A stretch of DNA of 64,000 nt from Musa acuminata AAA Group. Its lineage: Eukaryota > Streptophyta > Magnoliopsida > Zingiberales > Musaceae. The stretch lies in contig NC_088345.1 of assembly GCF_036884655.1 (NCBI RefSeq), forward strand, positions 32,974,501-33,038,500, read 5' to 3'. Position 1 is the first letter of the stretch; the number at the start of each line of letters is the position of its first letter. Below, piece by piece: positions 37,475 through 47,351 of this stretch. A program made the position numbers and the translations under genes. The notes under the pieces are model-generated. The model made no database searches and had not been told where the DNA came from. It was given only the letters and a program-made list of their open reading frames with translations.

Positions 37475-39228
37475 TGTTAGGATCAAGAGCACTAAGAGGG
37501 GGGTGAATTAGTGCAGCGGAAATCTTTTGACGATAAAAAAACATTCGAACGATAAAAACGACTTCGGTGTGAAAGCCGATTCTAAGATTACTTTAACTTA
37601 AGATCAAGCGAGATGATGTTAAAGTCAATCTATGAAGGCAGTTTGCAGTTATGATGAAAACCAAAATATAAGCGCAAACTGAAATATGACGTTCGTACGA
37701 AGAAATGGATATACGTCTAAATGCTGATTCGTAAATCACCTAATTAGGCGAGATGCAACTTAAGCAAGGATATAAAGGCAGTTTGCAGTTAAGATAGAAA
37801 TCAAAATGTAAACGCAAACTGAAATATGATGATCGTACGAAAAAATAGATTTACGTCTAAACGCTGATTCGGAAAGTGCAAAGCTTGAAACCCGATCGTA
37901 TATGCGCAGAAAGCAGTAAGCTTTAGAGGAGGTTTATAGTAAAGATAATATGCTAAAAGTAAATGCAAACTGAGATTTAGAGTGGTTCGGTCAATCTTGA
38001 CCTACTCCACTTTTGGCTTCCTCCACCGACGAGGTCACCGACGTCAACTAGAGGCCTTCCTTCAATAGGCGAAGGCCAACCACCCTTTTACAGTTTCACA
38101 CCTTTTGACGGGCTTAGGAGAAAACCCTTACAGAATTTTCTCTCCTCTCTTTACAGCTCAGAACTTGGAAGAAAAGAGGGAGAAGAACTTTTGGCCTTTA
38201 CAACAATTTTGAGCTCTAAAAATCACATAACAAGATCAAGATTTCGGTGTGTATTCTATTGCCTTTCAGTGCTGAATGGGTGGGGTATTTATAGGCCCCA
38301 ACGCAGTTCAAATTTGGAGCTCAAAACTGTCAATTCCCGGAATTCTGGGACCAGGCGGTTGCACCTCCTGACTAGAGCGGTTGCACCGCCTGGTAGAGCT
38401 TGAAGACTAAGCCTTTGGGCGGTGCCACCTCCTGTCAAGGGCGGTTGCACCTCCTACCAGAGCTTGAAGACCGAGCTCAGGTGATGCAACCTCCTGACTG
38501 AGGCGGTTGCACCGCTCAGTTAGTGCTCGGAGACTAAGCCGAGGCGGTGCCACCTCCTGTCAAGGGAGGTTGCACCGCCTAGTCTCGCTCGGAGACTGAG
38601 CCCAGGCGGTGCCACCGCCTGGCTGGAGCGATTGCACCTCCTAGTCTCGCTCGGAGACTGAGCCCAGGCGGTGCAACCTCCTGCCTTGGGCGGTTCAATC
38701 GCCTGGCAGAAATCAGTGTCCGAATGGGTTGATCCATTCGGCCCAATTTGGGTTTTTCAGGGGCCCAATTGCCCCAAAATTAAGTTAATGGGATCACCTC
38801 CCATTTCCAACTTAATCATTGTGCTAACTACGATATTCCCTAAGACATTTACTGTAACTTGCTCCGGTGCGTCAATCGCTTCTTTCGGCGAGCTTCTAGC
38901 GAACTTCCGTCGATCATCCGATGAACCCTCGGTGATGCTCCTACGGACTTCCGGCAAACTCCTGGACTTGCGACGATCCACTTGGCGAGTTCCGAAGAGC
39001 TTCTTTGGCAAGCTCATGGACTTCTCGGATTTGTTCTCGTAGAACCTTCGATGACTGTCCGAACTTCCGTCGAACTCTCGAACTCCTAACGTGATCATTG
39101 TCTTGACTCCGGCGCAACTCTTGCTGCATGTCTTACTTTCATCGTAGTTAATTCTGCACACTTATCTCAACATATAGATTAGATAACAAATGACAATTGA
39201 CTTCATCATTAAAATCCGAGATTCAACA
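37475..39228 (-). repeat. Element D 5' LTR
   Basis: 1,754 bp, TGTTGAATCTCGG to GATCCTAACA on the minus strand. It contains neither the 18-bp array nor the GACAATTAA module, so it is the shortest-plan version of this LTR family together with E. The G-run is only six bases (37498-37503). Confidence 0.92.
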
Positions 39229-40683
39229 CTTATTACTTGGTAAAGTTACCTAAAGAGAAGAAAACTCTAAAGAATAAATGGGTTTACAAATTGAAGACTG
39301 AAAATAATAGCTCACAACAAAGATACAAGACACGACTAGTTATGAAAGGATTCAGTCAGAAAAAAGGTATTGACTTTGAAGAAATATTTTCTCCTATGGT
39401 GAAAATGTCCTATATCCGAGTTGTTCTTAGTTTGGCTGCCCATTTGAATTTAGAAGTTGAGCAACTTGATGTGAAAACAATATTTCTTCATGGTGACTTA
39501 GAAGAAGAAATTTACATGGAGCAATCAGATGATTTCAAAGTCAAGGGAAAAAAAAATCTGGTGTGTAAGCTTAGGAAAAGCTTATACAGACTCAAATAGG
39601 CACCTAGACAGTGGTACAAGAAGTTTGATTCCTTTATGATGAGCCAAGGGTATAATAGAATCATATTTGATCATTGTGTGTTTATGAAGAAATTTTCAGA
39701 TGATGATTTCATTATTCTCCTACTATATATTGATGATATGTTGATTGTTGGCCATGGTGCTGGAAAAATTAAAAAATTTAAAAGAGAGCTAAGTAAGTCT
39801 TTTGCCATGAAAGACTTGGGATCAGTGAAACAAATACTTAACATAAAGATTCTTCGTGATAAGAAGAAAAGAAAAAATTGGCTATCTTAGGAGACTTACA
39901 TTAAAAAAGTTTTTAAAAGATTCAACATGAGTAAAATCAAAGTAGTTGGTTCTCCACTTGTAGGTCATTTCAAGCTTAATTCAAATCAATGTCCTACAAG
40001 TGAGAAAGAAAAAGAAGAAATGTTCAGAGTGCCTTACTCATCTACAATAGATAGTTTGATGTATGCTATGGTTTGTACTAGGTCAGATATAGCTCATGCA
40101 GTTGCAGTTGTCAGCTGATTTCTCTCTAATCCTATAAAAGAACATTGGGTAGTAGTGAAATGGATATTAAGATATCTAAGAGGTACTTCTAGGTTGTGTT
40201 TATGTTTTGGCAGTGATGAACCTATGTTAGAAGGGTACACATGCAAACATGACAGGTGATACTAATTCTAGGAAGTCCACTTCAGGATTCTTGATGACAT
40301 TTGCAAGAGGAGTAGTCTCTTGGCAGTCTAAGTTATAGAATTGTGTTGATCTATCAATCACAGAAGCAGAATATATAGCAATTACTAAAGCATGCAAGGA
40401 AACTTTATGGATAAAAATGTTTCTATAGGAATTGGGCTTGAAACAGAAAAAATATACTATTTACTATGACAGTCAGAATGTCATTCACCTCTCTAAGAAT
40501 TCAACATACCATTCCAGATTCAAGCATATTGATATGAGATATCACTAGATTCATGATGTGCTTCAGTTGAAAGAATTACAGTTGAAAAAAGTGCATACCA
40601 ATGAGAATGGATCAGATATGTTAATAAAGTCTTTACCTAAGGAAAAATTTGAAGCATGTAGGCGCAGAGCTGGCTTAGTATAA
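39229..40683 (+). pseudogene. Element B reverse transcriptase and RNase H remnant
   Basis: RT begins YYLVKLPKEKKTLKNKWVYK and keeps EQLDVKTIFLHGDLEEEIYM (about 39460-39520). Its YIDD active site is at about 39726. RNase H is seen as TNSRKSTSGFL, ITEAEYIAITKA and YDSQNVIHLSKN (40260-40500), ending at a TAA (40681-40683). Stops near 39597, 39887 and 40117 and within RNase H inactivate it. Confidence 0.88.
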
Positions 40684-40711
40684 CCCACCATATAAGCTGG
40701 AGGGGGAGAAT

Positions 40712-41360
40712 TATTGGGTCCAGCCCATATATGGGCTTGGACAATTAGGGCTATAAGCCATAATCAATAATTAAAAGGAGGGCAACGAACATGTGCAGTA
40801 GCAGCGGCACGTAGAGAGAGAGAGAGGAAATAATAAAAAGAGAAAAAGGAGAGAGAAAGTAAGGTTTTTGAGTTTTTTGCTTAACGATCGGGGGTTAAAC
40901 TTTGTTAGTTTTGACCTAAATTTGATACAAAGAATCATTATAGCAAGCTCTACAATCCTAACGGTGTTGATCTATAGTTTACCTTCTTTGAGATACTTTC
41001 CTATGATATCCACTTTATGAGACCTAAAATTTTCTTATTGATGAGATCCATCTAAAGATATGCTATTTTTAAGCCAAGATATATGGTCTTGATATTATTG
41101 TGATCCTCTTACTATTGTAGAGAAGACTTATTATAAACTTGTTATCATTACTATTGATAGTGGAAGTTTGAGGTGGACTACGGTCCCATGGTTTTTCCCG
41201 TATTGGGTTTTTCATGTTAAAAATTTAATCTCACCGTGTGATTGATTTATTGCTCTACTATTTATACTGTTCTGGTTGATATTTGCATTTTGATGAGGAA
41301 CCCATTTTGATACACAAAGAGAGAAAAGAGTTATTCTACTTTAACAAGTTTTTTCCAACA
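40712..41360 (+). repeat. Element B 3' LTR
   Basis: 649 bp; the same sequence as 16223-16918 with a shorter AG-rich tract and scattered substitutions. It ends TTTTCCAACA and is followed by the CTAAT duplication and the C-tract of the host LTR. Confidence 0.92.
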
Positions 41361-41433
41361 CTAATTCACCCCCCCCCCCCCCCCCCCTTTCCCTTTGTAG
41401 TGTTGACTCGTTCGTAATAGTTGGTATTAGAGC
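41361..41433 (+). repeat. Element C 5' LTR, last part, and primer-binding site
   Basis: After B's duplication (CTAAT) the C LTR resumes with ATTCACC, a 19-base C run (41369-41387) and ends near TAATA (about 41419). The primer site TGGTATTAGAGC follows at 41422-41433, one mismatch from the initiator-Met site. This joins 13956-16222 to the gag fragment downstream and defines C as a plus-strand element. Confidence 0.82.
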
Positions 41434-41536
41434 CACGTTATTTCTCACTTAGTTTAACACCTAAAAGAAATGACTCTTTTCAGCTTTCAAGAGGGTTTTT
41501 CTATCGTTTGTCCTCCCAAGTTTAATAGGTCAGACT

Positions 41537-44180
41537 TGTTGAATCTCGTATTTTGATGATGAAACTACTTGATATATGTTTATGATTTAATCTGCGTTTT
41601 GAGTGACGCAGGATGCTTCGATCAGGATGAGACAATTAAAGCAGGAAAATCATGTTGTGCCGAAGGATCATGTCAGAAGATTGGACGTCGGGCCGGTGGA
41701 TCGGTCGACGTATCGACAGAAGGCTTCGGGCCGTGGACTCGGGCATCGGGCCAAGAAGAGCGGGTATTGTGCCAAGGATATCGGAGTTGCGGAGTCAACT
41801 GGCCGATTGGGCAATAGGCTGCACGAGAGGACGATGCGCCGAAGAATCGGACGAAGCGTCGAGGGACCAATGACATGTCGGACAACTTGGTTAATTGCTT
41901 AGGATTAATTGTCTCGATCGAAGTTTTGATTTGTTGTGCAGGATTAACTACGATGAGAGTAAGACAAGCAGCAGGAGTTGCGCCGGAGTCAAGATCATGA
42001 TCACGTTGGGAGTTCGAGAGTTCGACGGAAGTTCGGACGGTCGTCGGAGGTTCAGAGAGAACAGATCCGAGAAGTCCAGAAGCTTGCCAAGCGAAGCTCG
42101 TCGGAACTCGCCAAGTGGATCGTCGCAAAGTCCAGGAGTATGCCGGATGTCCGCAGAAGGATCACCGAGGGTTATCGGTTGATCGACGGAAGTTGGCCGG
42201 AAACTCGCCGGAAGAAGCGATTGACGCATCGGAGCAAGCTGCAGAAGTTGTCTTAGAGATAATCGTAGTTAGCACGATGATTAAGCAGGAAAATGGGAGG
42301 TGATCCCATTAGCTTAATCTTGGGGCAATTGGGCCCCTGAAAAGATTCAAAGTGGGTCGAATGGAGTGAACCATTCGGACCCTGATTGCACCAGGAGGTG
42401 CAACCGCCCCAGCCAGGAGGTGCAACCGCCTGGGCTGTGGGGTTGAGAGGTGCAACCGCCCCAGCCAGGAGGTGCAACCGCCTGGGCTGTGGGGCTGGGA
42501 GGTGCAACCGCCCCAGCCAGGAGGTGCAACCGCCAGGGTTGCAAGGCTGGGAGGTGCAACCGCTCCAGCCAAGAGGTTGCACCGCCAGAGCTCAAGTTCC
42601 GAGCTCTGCCAGGCGATGCAACCACCAAGCTCAGTCTTCGAGCTTTGGCAGAGTGGTGCATCAGCCTGAGCTCAGTCTCGAGCTTTGCCAGGTGATGCAT
42701 TCACCAAGCTCAGTCTTCGAGCTCTGGCAGAATGGTGCATCAGCTTGAGCTCAGTTTGGAGCTCTGCCAAGTGATGCAACCACCAAGCTCAGATTTCGAG
42801 CTCTGCCAGGTGATGCAACCACCAAGCTCAGTCTTCGAGCTCTGCCAGGTGATGCAACCATTGAGCTCAGTCTTCGAGCTCTGGCAGAGAAGAAGCAATC
42901 GGCAGAGCTCAGTCTTCGAGCTCTGCCAGGCGGTGCCACCTCTCCAGTCGAGAGGTGCAACCGCCTGATCCCAGAATTCTGGGATTTGATCGATTTGATT
43001 GTTTTGAGCTCGAATTTTGAATTGGGTTGGGGCCTATAAATACCCCACCCATTCAGCACTGAATTGAGCAAGAACTGACCCGAAATCTTGATCTTTTCAG
43101 TGGTTCTTAGAGCTCAAAACTGCTAGTTTTCCTCCTCCTTCTGTTCTTCAAGTTTGAGTTGAAAAGAGAGGAGAGAAAACATCTGTAAAGGTTGTCTCCT
43201 AAGCCTGTCAAAAGGAGAGAAATTGTAAGAGGGAAGTTTGGCCTTCGCCCATTGAAGGAAGGCACCTAGTTGACGTCGGCAACCTCATCGGTGGAGGAAG
43301 CCAAAAGTGGAGTAGGTCAAGGATGACCGAACCACTCTAAATCTCTGGTTTGCGTTTATTTTCGAGCACTTTATCATTACTGCAAACCTCCCTCATCACT
43401 ACTGCTCTCTGCGCTTTCACGAACAAGTTCTAAGTGCTGTTCTTCCAAATCTGCATTCAGACGTAAACTCGTATTTTCATACATTACAGTTTACGTTTAC
43501 GTTTGATTCTGCAGAACTGTTTTCCGTGCTTTTACGAACGAGCTTCCTTGCAGTTTACGCTTACATTTTAATCCTATTAATAACTGCAATCTGTCCTCTA
43601 CGATTTTACGAACGAGTTTCAACATTTAGACGTAAAACTGCATTCAGACGTAAATCGGCTTTCTTCGCTCAATCATCAGATTTCAGTTCACGTTTACGTC
43701 TTGGTTTCAACTGCATACTGCCTTCTGTGAGTATACAAACGAGTTTCACAGTTTAGACGTAAATCTGCGTCTAACTGCGTTTAGACGTAAAACTGCGTTT
43801 AGACGTAAAACTGCGTTTAGACGTAAAACTGCGTTTAGACGTAAAACTACGTTTAGACGTAAAACTGCGTTTAGACGTAAAACTACGTTTAGACGTAAAA
43901 CTGCGTTTAGACGTAAATCTGCGTTTAGACGTAAATCTGCATTTAGACGTAAATCTGAGTTTAGACGCAAAACTGCGCTTAGACGCAAAACTGCGCTTAG
44001 ACGCAAAACTGCGCTTAAACGCAATCTGCGCTTAGACGCAAACTGCACTTAGATACAAACTGAGAATTTGCTTTTGCATCATAATAGTTTTTGAACGAAC
44101 GCAGCTTTTGTTTGTTTTTATTATAAGATTTCCGCTGCACTAATTCACCCCCCCCCCTCTTAGTGCTCTTGATCCTAACA
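41537..44180 (+). mobile_element. Solo LTR S2 in the gag of C
   Basis: A 2,644-bp LTR from TGTTGAATCTCG to GATCCTAACA with the perfect duplication AGACT (41532-41536 and 44181-44185). Same plan as S1 and S3 but opposite orientation: GACAATTAA module (41610-41940), GGAAGTTCG repeats, hairpin block (42385-42965), TATA (43034-43042), 18-bp array (43755-44055), C10 run (44148-44157). Confidence 0.94.
43755..44055 (+). repeat. 18-bp tandem array in S2
   Basis: About 16 units of TTTAGACGTAAAACTGCG and its TCTGCG variant, the inverse of the array in S1 and S3. The last units change to GACGCAAAACTGCGCTTA, at the same end as in the other copies. Confidence 0.9.
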
Positions 44181-44429
44181 AGACTATACTTATTAGAAAA
44201 CTCAAATGAGAGTTTTCTTGCTTTCAATAGATTTAAATTTATGGAATATTATCAAAGTGATTTTCAAAAGTCTTATACTCCAATGAACGAATGGAATGAT
44301 TTGGAGAAGAAATTTTTTTTCTTTAAATGCTAGAGCTATGAATGCTTTATTTTGTGCCTTGAGCAAAAATAAATTTAATTATGTTTCTGTTTGTAAAATA
44401 ACTTTCTATATTTGACATACACTTGAAAT

Positions 44430-45730
44430 TGTTGAATCTCGGATTTTGATGACGAAATCAATTGATGGGTTAATTGATCTAATCCATATTATTGAGTTAA
44501 GTGTGCAGGATTAACTATAATAGCCTAAAAACATAAAGCAAGGAAACCAGAGTCAAGTTCGATGGGTGTTTGAAAGTCCGAAGATTCGTCGGAGATGCTG
44601 TCAGAGCCAACCGAGAAGAAATTGGGGACGTGTTGGAGTTTTTGGAAGTCTGCCGAAGAGATCATCGGAGGTTCGCGGAGATCACCGAGAAGGCTCAGCT
44701 ACTCACTGAACTCGCCACAAGATCGGGAGCCTATTGGGAGTCCGTTGGAAGAAATCCGAAGGTGCATTGGAAGTCCGTCGGAAGATCGTCAAAATGCTCG
44801 CCGGAATGAGACTCGACGTTTGCCGTTTTAAAACTTGCTTAGGACTATGTTTTCAGTTACGTAGTTTACATATAATTAGGGTTAGGATTAAGGAATAATC
44901 CTATATCCTGGTTAGGAGCCAATTGGGCCCAAATGTGACTTGGTTTGGGCCGGACTTGAAGCCCAACCAATGACCCATAAGGTCGGGCGGTGGCACCACC
45001 CAGCACCCGAGAGTTTGGGCGGTGGCATTGCCTAGAACCCGAGAGTTCCGATGGTGGCACTGCCAGAACTCTGTCAATGTTGAAATTGATAGGCGGTAGC
45101 ACCGCTATCGACAGGCGGTGGCACCGCCAGTCACCGATCGATATAACATTGACATGCGGTGGCACCGCCAACCTCGGAAACCCAAGAGAATTCAAAATTT
45201 GGAGACCAAATTTGAATCCACTTTGGGCCTATAAATATCCCTCAATTCTCAGCAGAGAATACAACTTTTGTGAAGCATTAGATTGAGATAAAAGCCTTAG
45301 AAAAGTCTTTAGCAAGCCTTGTTTTTAATTGCTTGAGTGTTCACCTCTTTCTTTCTCATTCAAAATTTGTAAGAGTGTGAACCACTTGTAAAAGGTTGTA
45401 AGAGGGGTATTTGTCCTTCCCCTTCAAAGTGATTTGCTAGTGGAAGTTGGGAGCCTCACTGAAGAAGGCTTCGGAAGTGGATATAGGTCATTTTGACCGA
45501 ACCACTTTAAATTGGTGTGTCTCTTGAATGTGTGAGTATTTACATTTCTGAACCGTTATTTACATAGCAGTAAGATCTTATTTTTTCTTCTCGCTTTGCT
45601 CGAGCTACTTTCTCCAAGATATTCATTGTCAAATTCAAATCTCTACGTATTTATGAAATCATTTTTAAACTTACGAGTTTTAATCCACTGCACTAATTCA
45701 CCCCCTCTTAGTGCCGCTCCGATCCTAACA
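44430..45730 (+). repeat. Element E 5' LTR
   Basis: 1,301 bp, the shortest Sirevirus LTR here: TGTTGAATCTCGG to GATCCTAACA. It has TATA at 45229-45237 and short GGCGGTGGCACCGCC palindromes (44985-45175), but no 18-bp array, no GACAATTAA module and only five C in the terminal run. Confidence 0.93.
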
Positions 45731-45732
45731 AT

Positions 45733-45744
45733 TGGTATCAGAGC
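45733..45744 (+). promoter_or_regulatory. Primer-binding site of element E
   Basis: TGGTATCAGAGC, two bases after the LTR end, complementary to the 3' end of plant initiator tRNA-Met. It is the reference copy for the degenerate sites of B (16921-16932), C (41422-41433) and D (complement of 37461-37472). Confidence 0.9.
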
Positions 45745-45782
45745 TAGGCTCACTCTCATATTTGGTTTAATACCCAAGAGAG

Positions 45783-47351
45783 ATGGCTTACTCCGACATG
45801 CATGAGGGTCATTCTATTACACATCCGCCTATATTTAATGGGTCGGATTACATATATTGGAAGACTCGTATGAGGATCTTCCTCATTTTCATGGATTTTG
45901 AGCTTTGGACTATTATCAAAAATGGATTTTAAAAATCTTCTCTTTCGATGAGCGAATGGAATGAATCGGAGAAAAAGGTTTTTGCTTTAAACGCAAAGGC
46001 TATGAATGCCTTGTTTTGTGCACTAGACAAAAATGAATTTAATCGTATTTCAATTTGTGATTCGGGCTTTTGATATTTAGAGAACTCTTGAGGTCACTTA
46101 TAAAGGCACTAGTTGAGTGAAAGAGTCCAAAATCAACATTCTTGTGCACTCTTACAAACTTTTCTGAATGAAACCAAGTGAGCCCATCGGAAACATGTAC
46201 ACCCGTTTCACGGATGTCATCAATGGACTCAAAGCTCTTGGTAAAGATTTTTCTAACTTTGAACTAGTAACTTAAATCTTAAGATCCCTCTCAAAGAGTT
46301 GAGATCCAAAAGTTACGGCCATTTAAGAGGCCAAGGACCTTAAAACATTTCCTCTTGAAGAACTTATTGGGTCTCTAATGACCTACAAAATGACATGCCA
46401 TGCTCATGAAGAGCTCGAGAACCCCCTTCCAAAGAACAGGAAGGATATGATGCTTATATCACAAGAAGACCACTTGAAAGGAACATCAAGTGATGAGGAC
46501 AGTGATGACGACATTGCACTTTTAACTCAAAAATTTTAAAAATTTATAAGAAAGAATAAATTTAAAAATAACACCTAAAACAAACTTAAACATAAAAAGG
46601 ACCAAGTAATATGCTACGAATGCAAGAAGCCGGGGCACTTCAAAAATGAATGCCCCCAAGCCAAGAAGAAGCAACCGAAGAAGAAGAAAGCTTTAAAAGT
46701 GTCTTGGGACAATTCAAGTGCTTCATAAAGCAAAGAAGCTAGCAACAAAGAGGAGACAAACTTTGCGCTAATGGCTTTAGGAGAAGAGGTATGTGATTTA
46801 ATTAATGAAGATTTATCTTTTGATGAACTTTCTATCGCTTTTCACGAATTATTTGATGAGTGTAGAACTATTAGTAAGAAGTTTAATCTTTTAAAGAAAA
46901 AACATGTCTTACTACAAAATAAGCTTGATAGTCTTCAAACTCCTACATGCTCTAAGTGCGAACACTTAGAAGCAATCAAAAGTGAAAATTTACTACTTAA
47001 AGAGACCTTAAACAAGTTTAAGGTCGGTAGCAAGGGATTGGACATGATCCTTGCAAACAAGGGTTACGTCACAAATAGAAGTGGAATTGGTTTTGTGAGA
47101 GGATCTCACCAAAATCCTACCACTTTCATTAAAGGACCCACATTACACGTTTCACCTTGTTTGAAATATAACTTTTTTGTAAATCCAGACATGTTTCTTA
47201 CAAATGTCCATTTAGGAAGATTAGTCCACATAAGTTGATATGGGTTCCTAAAGGAACTATAAATATTTCAATGATGAATAACAAATTTGGTAGATCAATT
47301 TTTGAGGCACTTAAAATCAAATGAGTACCTAAAAACCATCCTCTTTTATAA
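45783..47351 (+). pseudogene. Element E gag remnant
   Basis: Starts MAYSDMHEGHSITHPP and follows D Gag throughout, with several stops in its first half. The first knuckle is complete (CYECKKPGHFKNEC, 46612-46653). An open stretch (46771-47238) encodes the coiled-coil part (FHELFDECRTISKKFNLL, LEAIKSENLLLKETLNKF) and GIGFVRGSHQNPTTFIKGP. The second knuckle region near 47160-47215 is degraded. The frame that leads into protease is closed by TAA at 47349-47351. Confidence 0.87.

Larger units (their letters stand above)
27274..39228 (-). mobile_element. Element D: full-length Sirevirus-like copia element, interrupted by solo LTR S1
   Basis: LTRs are 37475-39228 (5') and 27274-29025 (3'), with the perfect target duplication CTTAT (27269-27273 and 39229-39233). 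Primer site is the complement of 37461-37472 (two mismatches to TGGTATCAGAGC); polypurine tract is the complement of 29026-29039. Gag is at 36060-37424; pol runs from about 35868 to 30229, broken by S1 (32763-35376) and several stops. By eye the LTRs are about 95% identical. Length is 11.96 kb, or 9.3 kb without S1. Confidence 0.94.
16223..41360 (+). mobile_element. Element B: Ty1/copia retrotransposon inserted in the LTR of C, itself split by N and D
   Basis: LTRs are 16223-16918 and 40712-41360 (TGTTGGG...CCAACA; the 3' copy begins TATTGGG), flanked by the perfect duplication CTAAT (16218-16222 and 41361-41365). A primer site TGGTATTAGAGC (16921-16932) differs by one base from the usual TGGTATCAGAGC. 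A polypurine tract precedes the 3' LTR (40699-40711). Without N and D, B is about 5.3 kb. Coding order is gag, protease, integrase, RT, RNase H. The sequence resembles Tnt1-type copia more than the Sireviruses around it. Confidence 0.93.
41471..44429 (+). pseudogene. Element C gag start, split by S2 and cut by E
   Basis: The ATG at 41471 begins MTLFSFQEGFSIVCPP and reaches the conserved FNRSD. S2 interrupts at 41536, and the frame continues at 44186 with YTY, a stop, then QMRVFLLSIDLNLW and later ARAMNALFCAL (to 44429), homologous to D Gag residues 20-95. Element E is inserted there, and the rest of C lies beyond the window. Confidence 0.85.

Noticed and set aside
41603..41902. Recurrent 99-codon frame (copies at 35011-35310, 55978-56277, 26804-27046, 20776-21021)
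   Set aside because: It lies in the GACAATTAA module of the LTR, upstream of the TATA box, and its copies accumulate frame-breaking changes; a repeat-derived open frame, not a gene.
45731..45745. Possible tRNA gene suggested by the TGGTATCAGAGC match to initiator tRNA-Met
   Set aside because: Only the 12-base primer-binding site directly after an LTR; no cloverleaf or internal promoter boxes.
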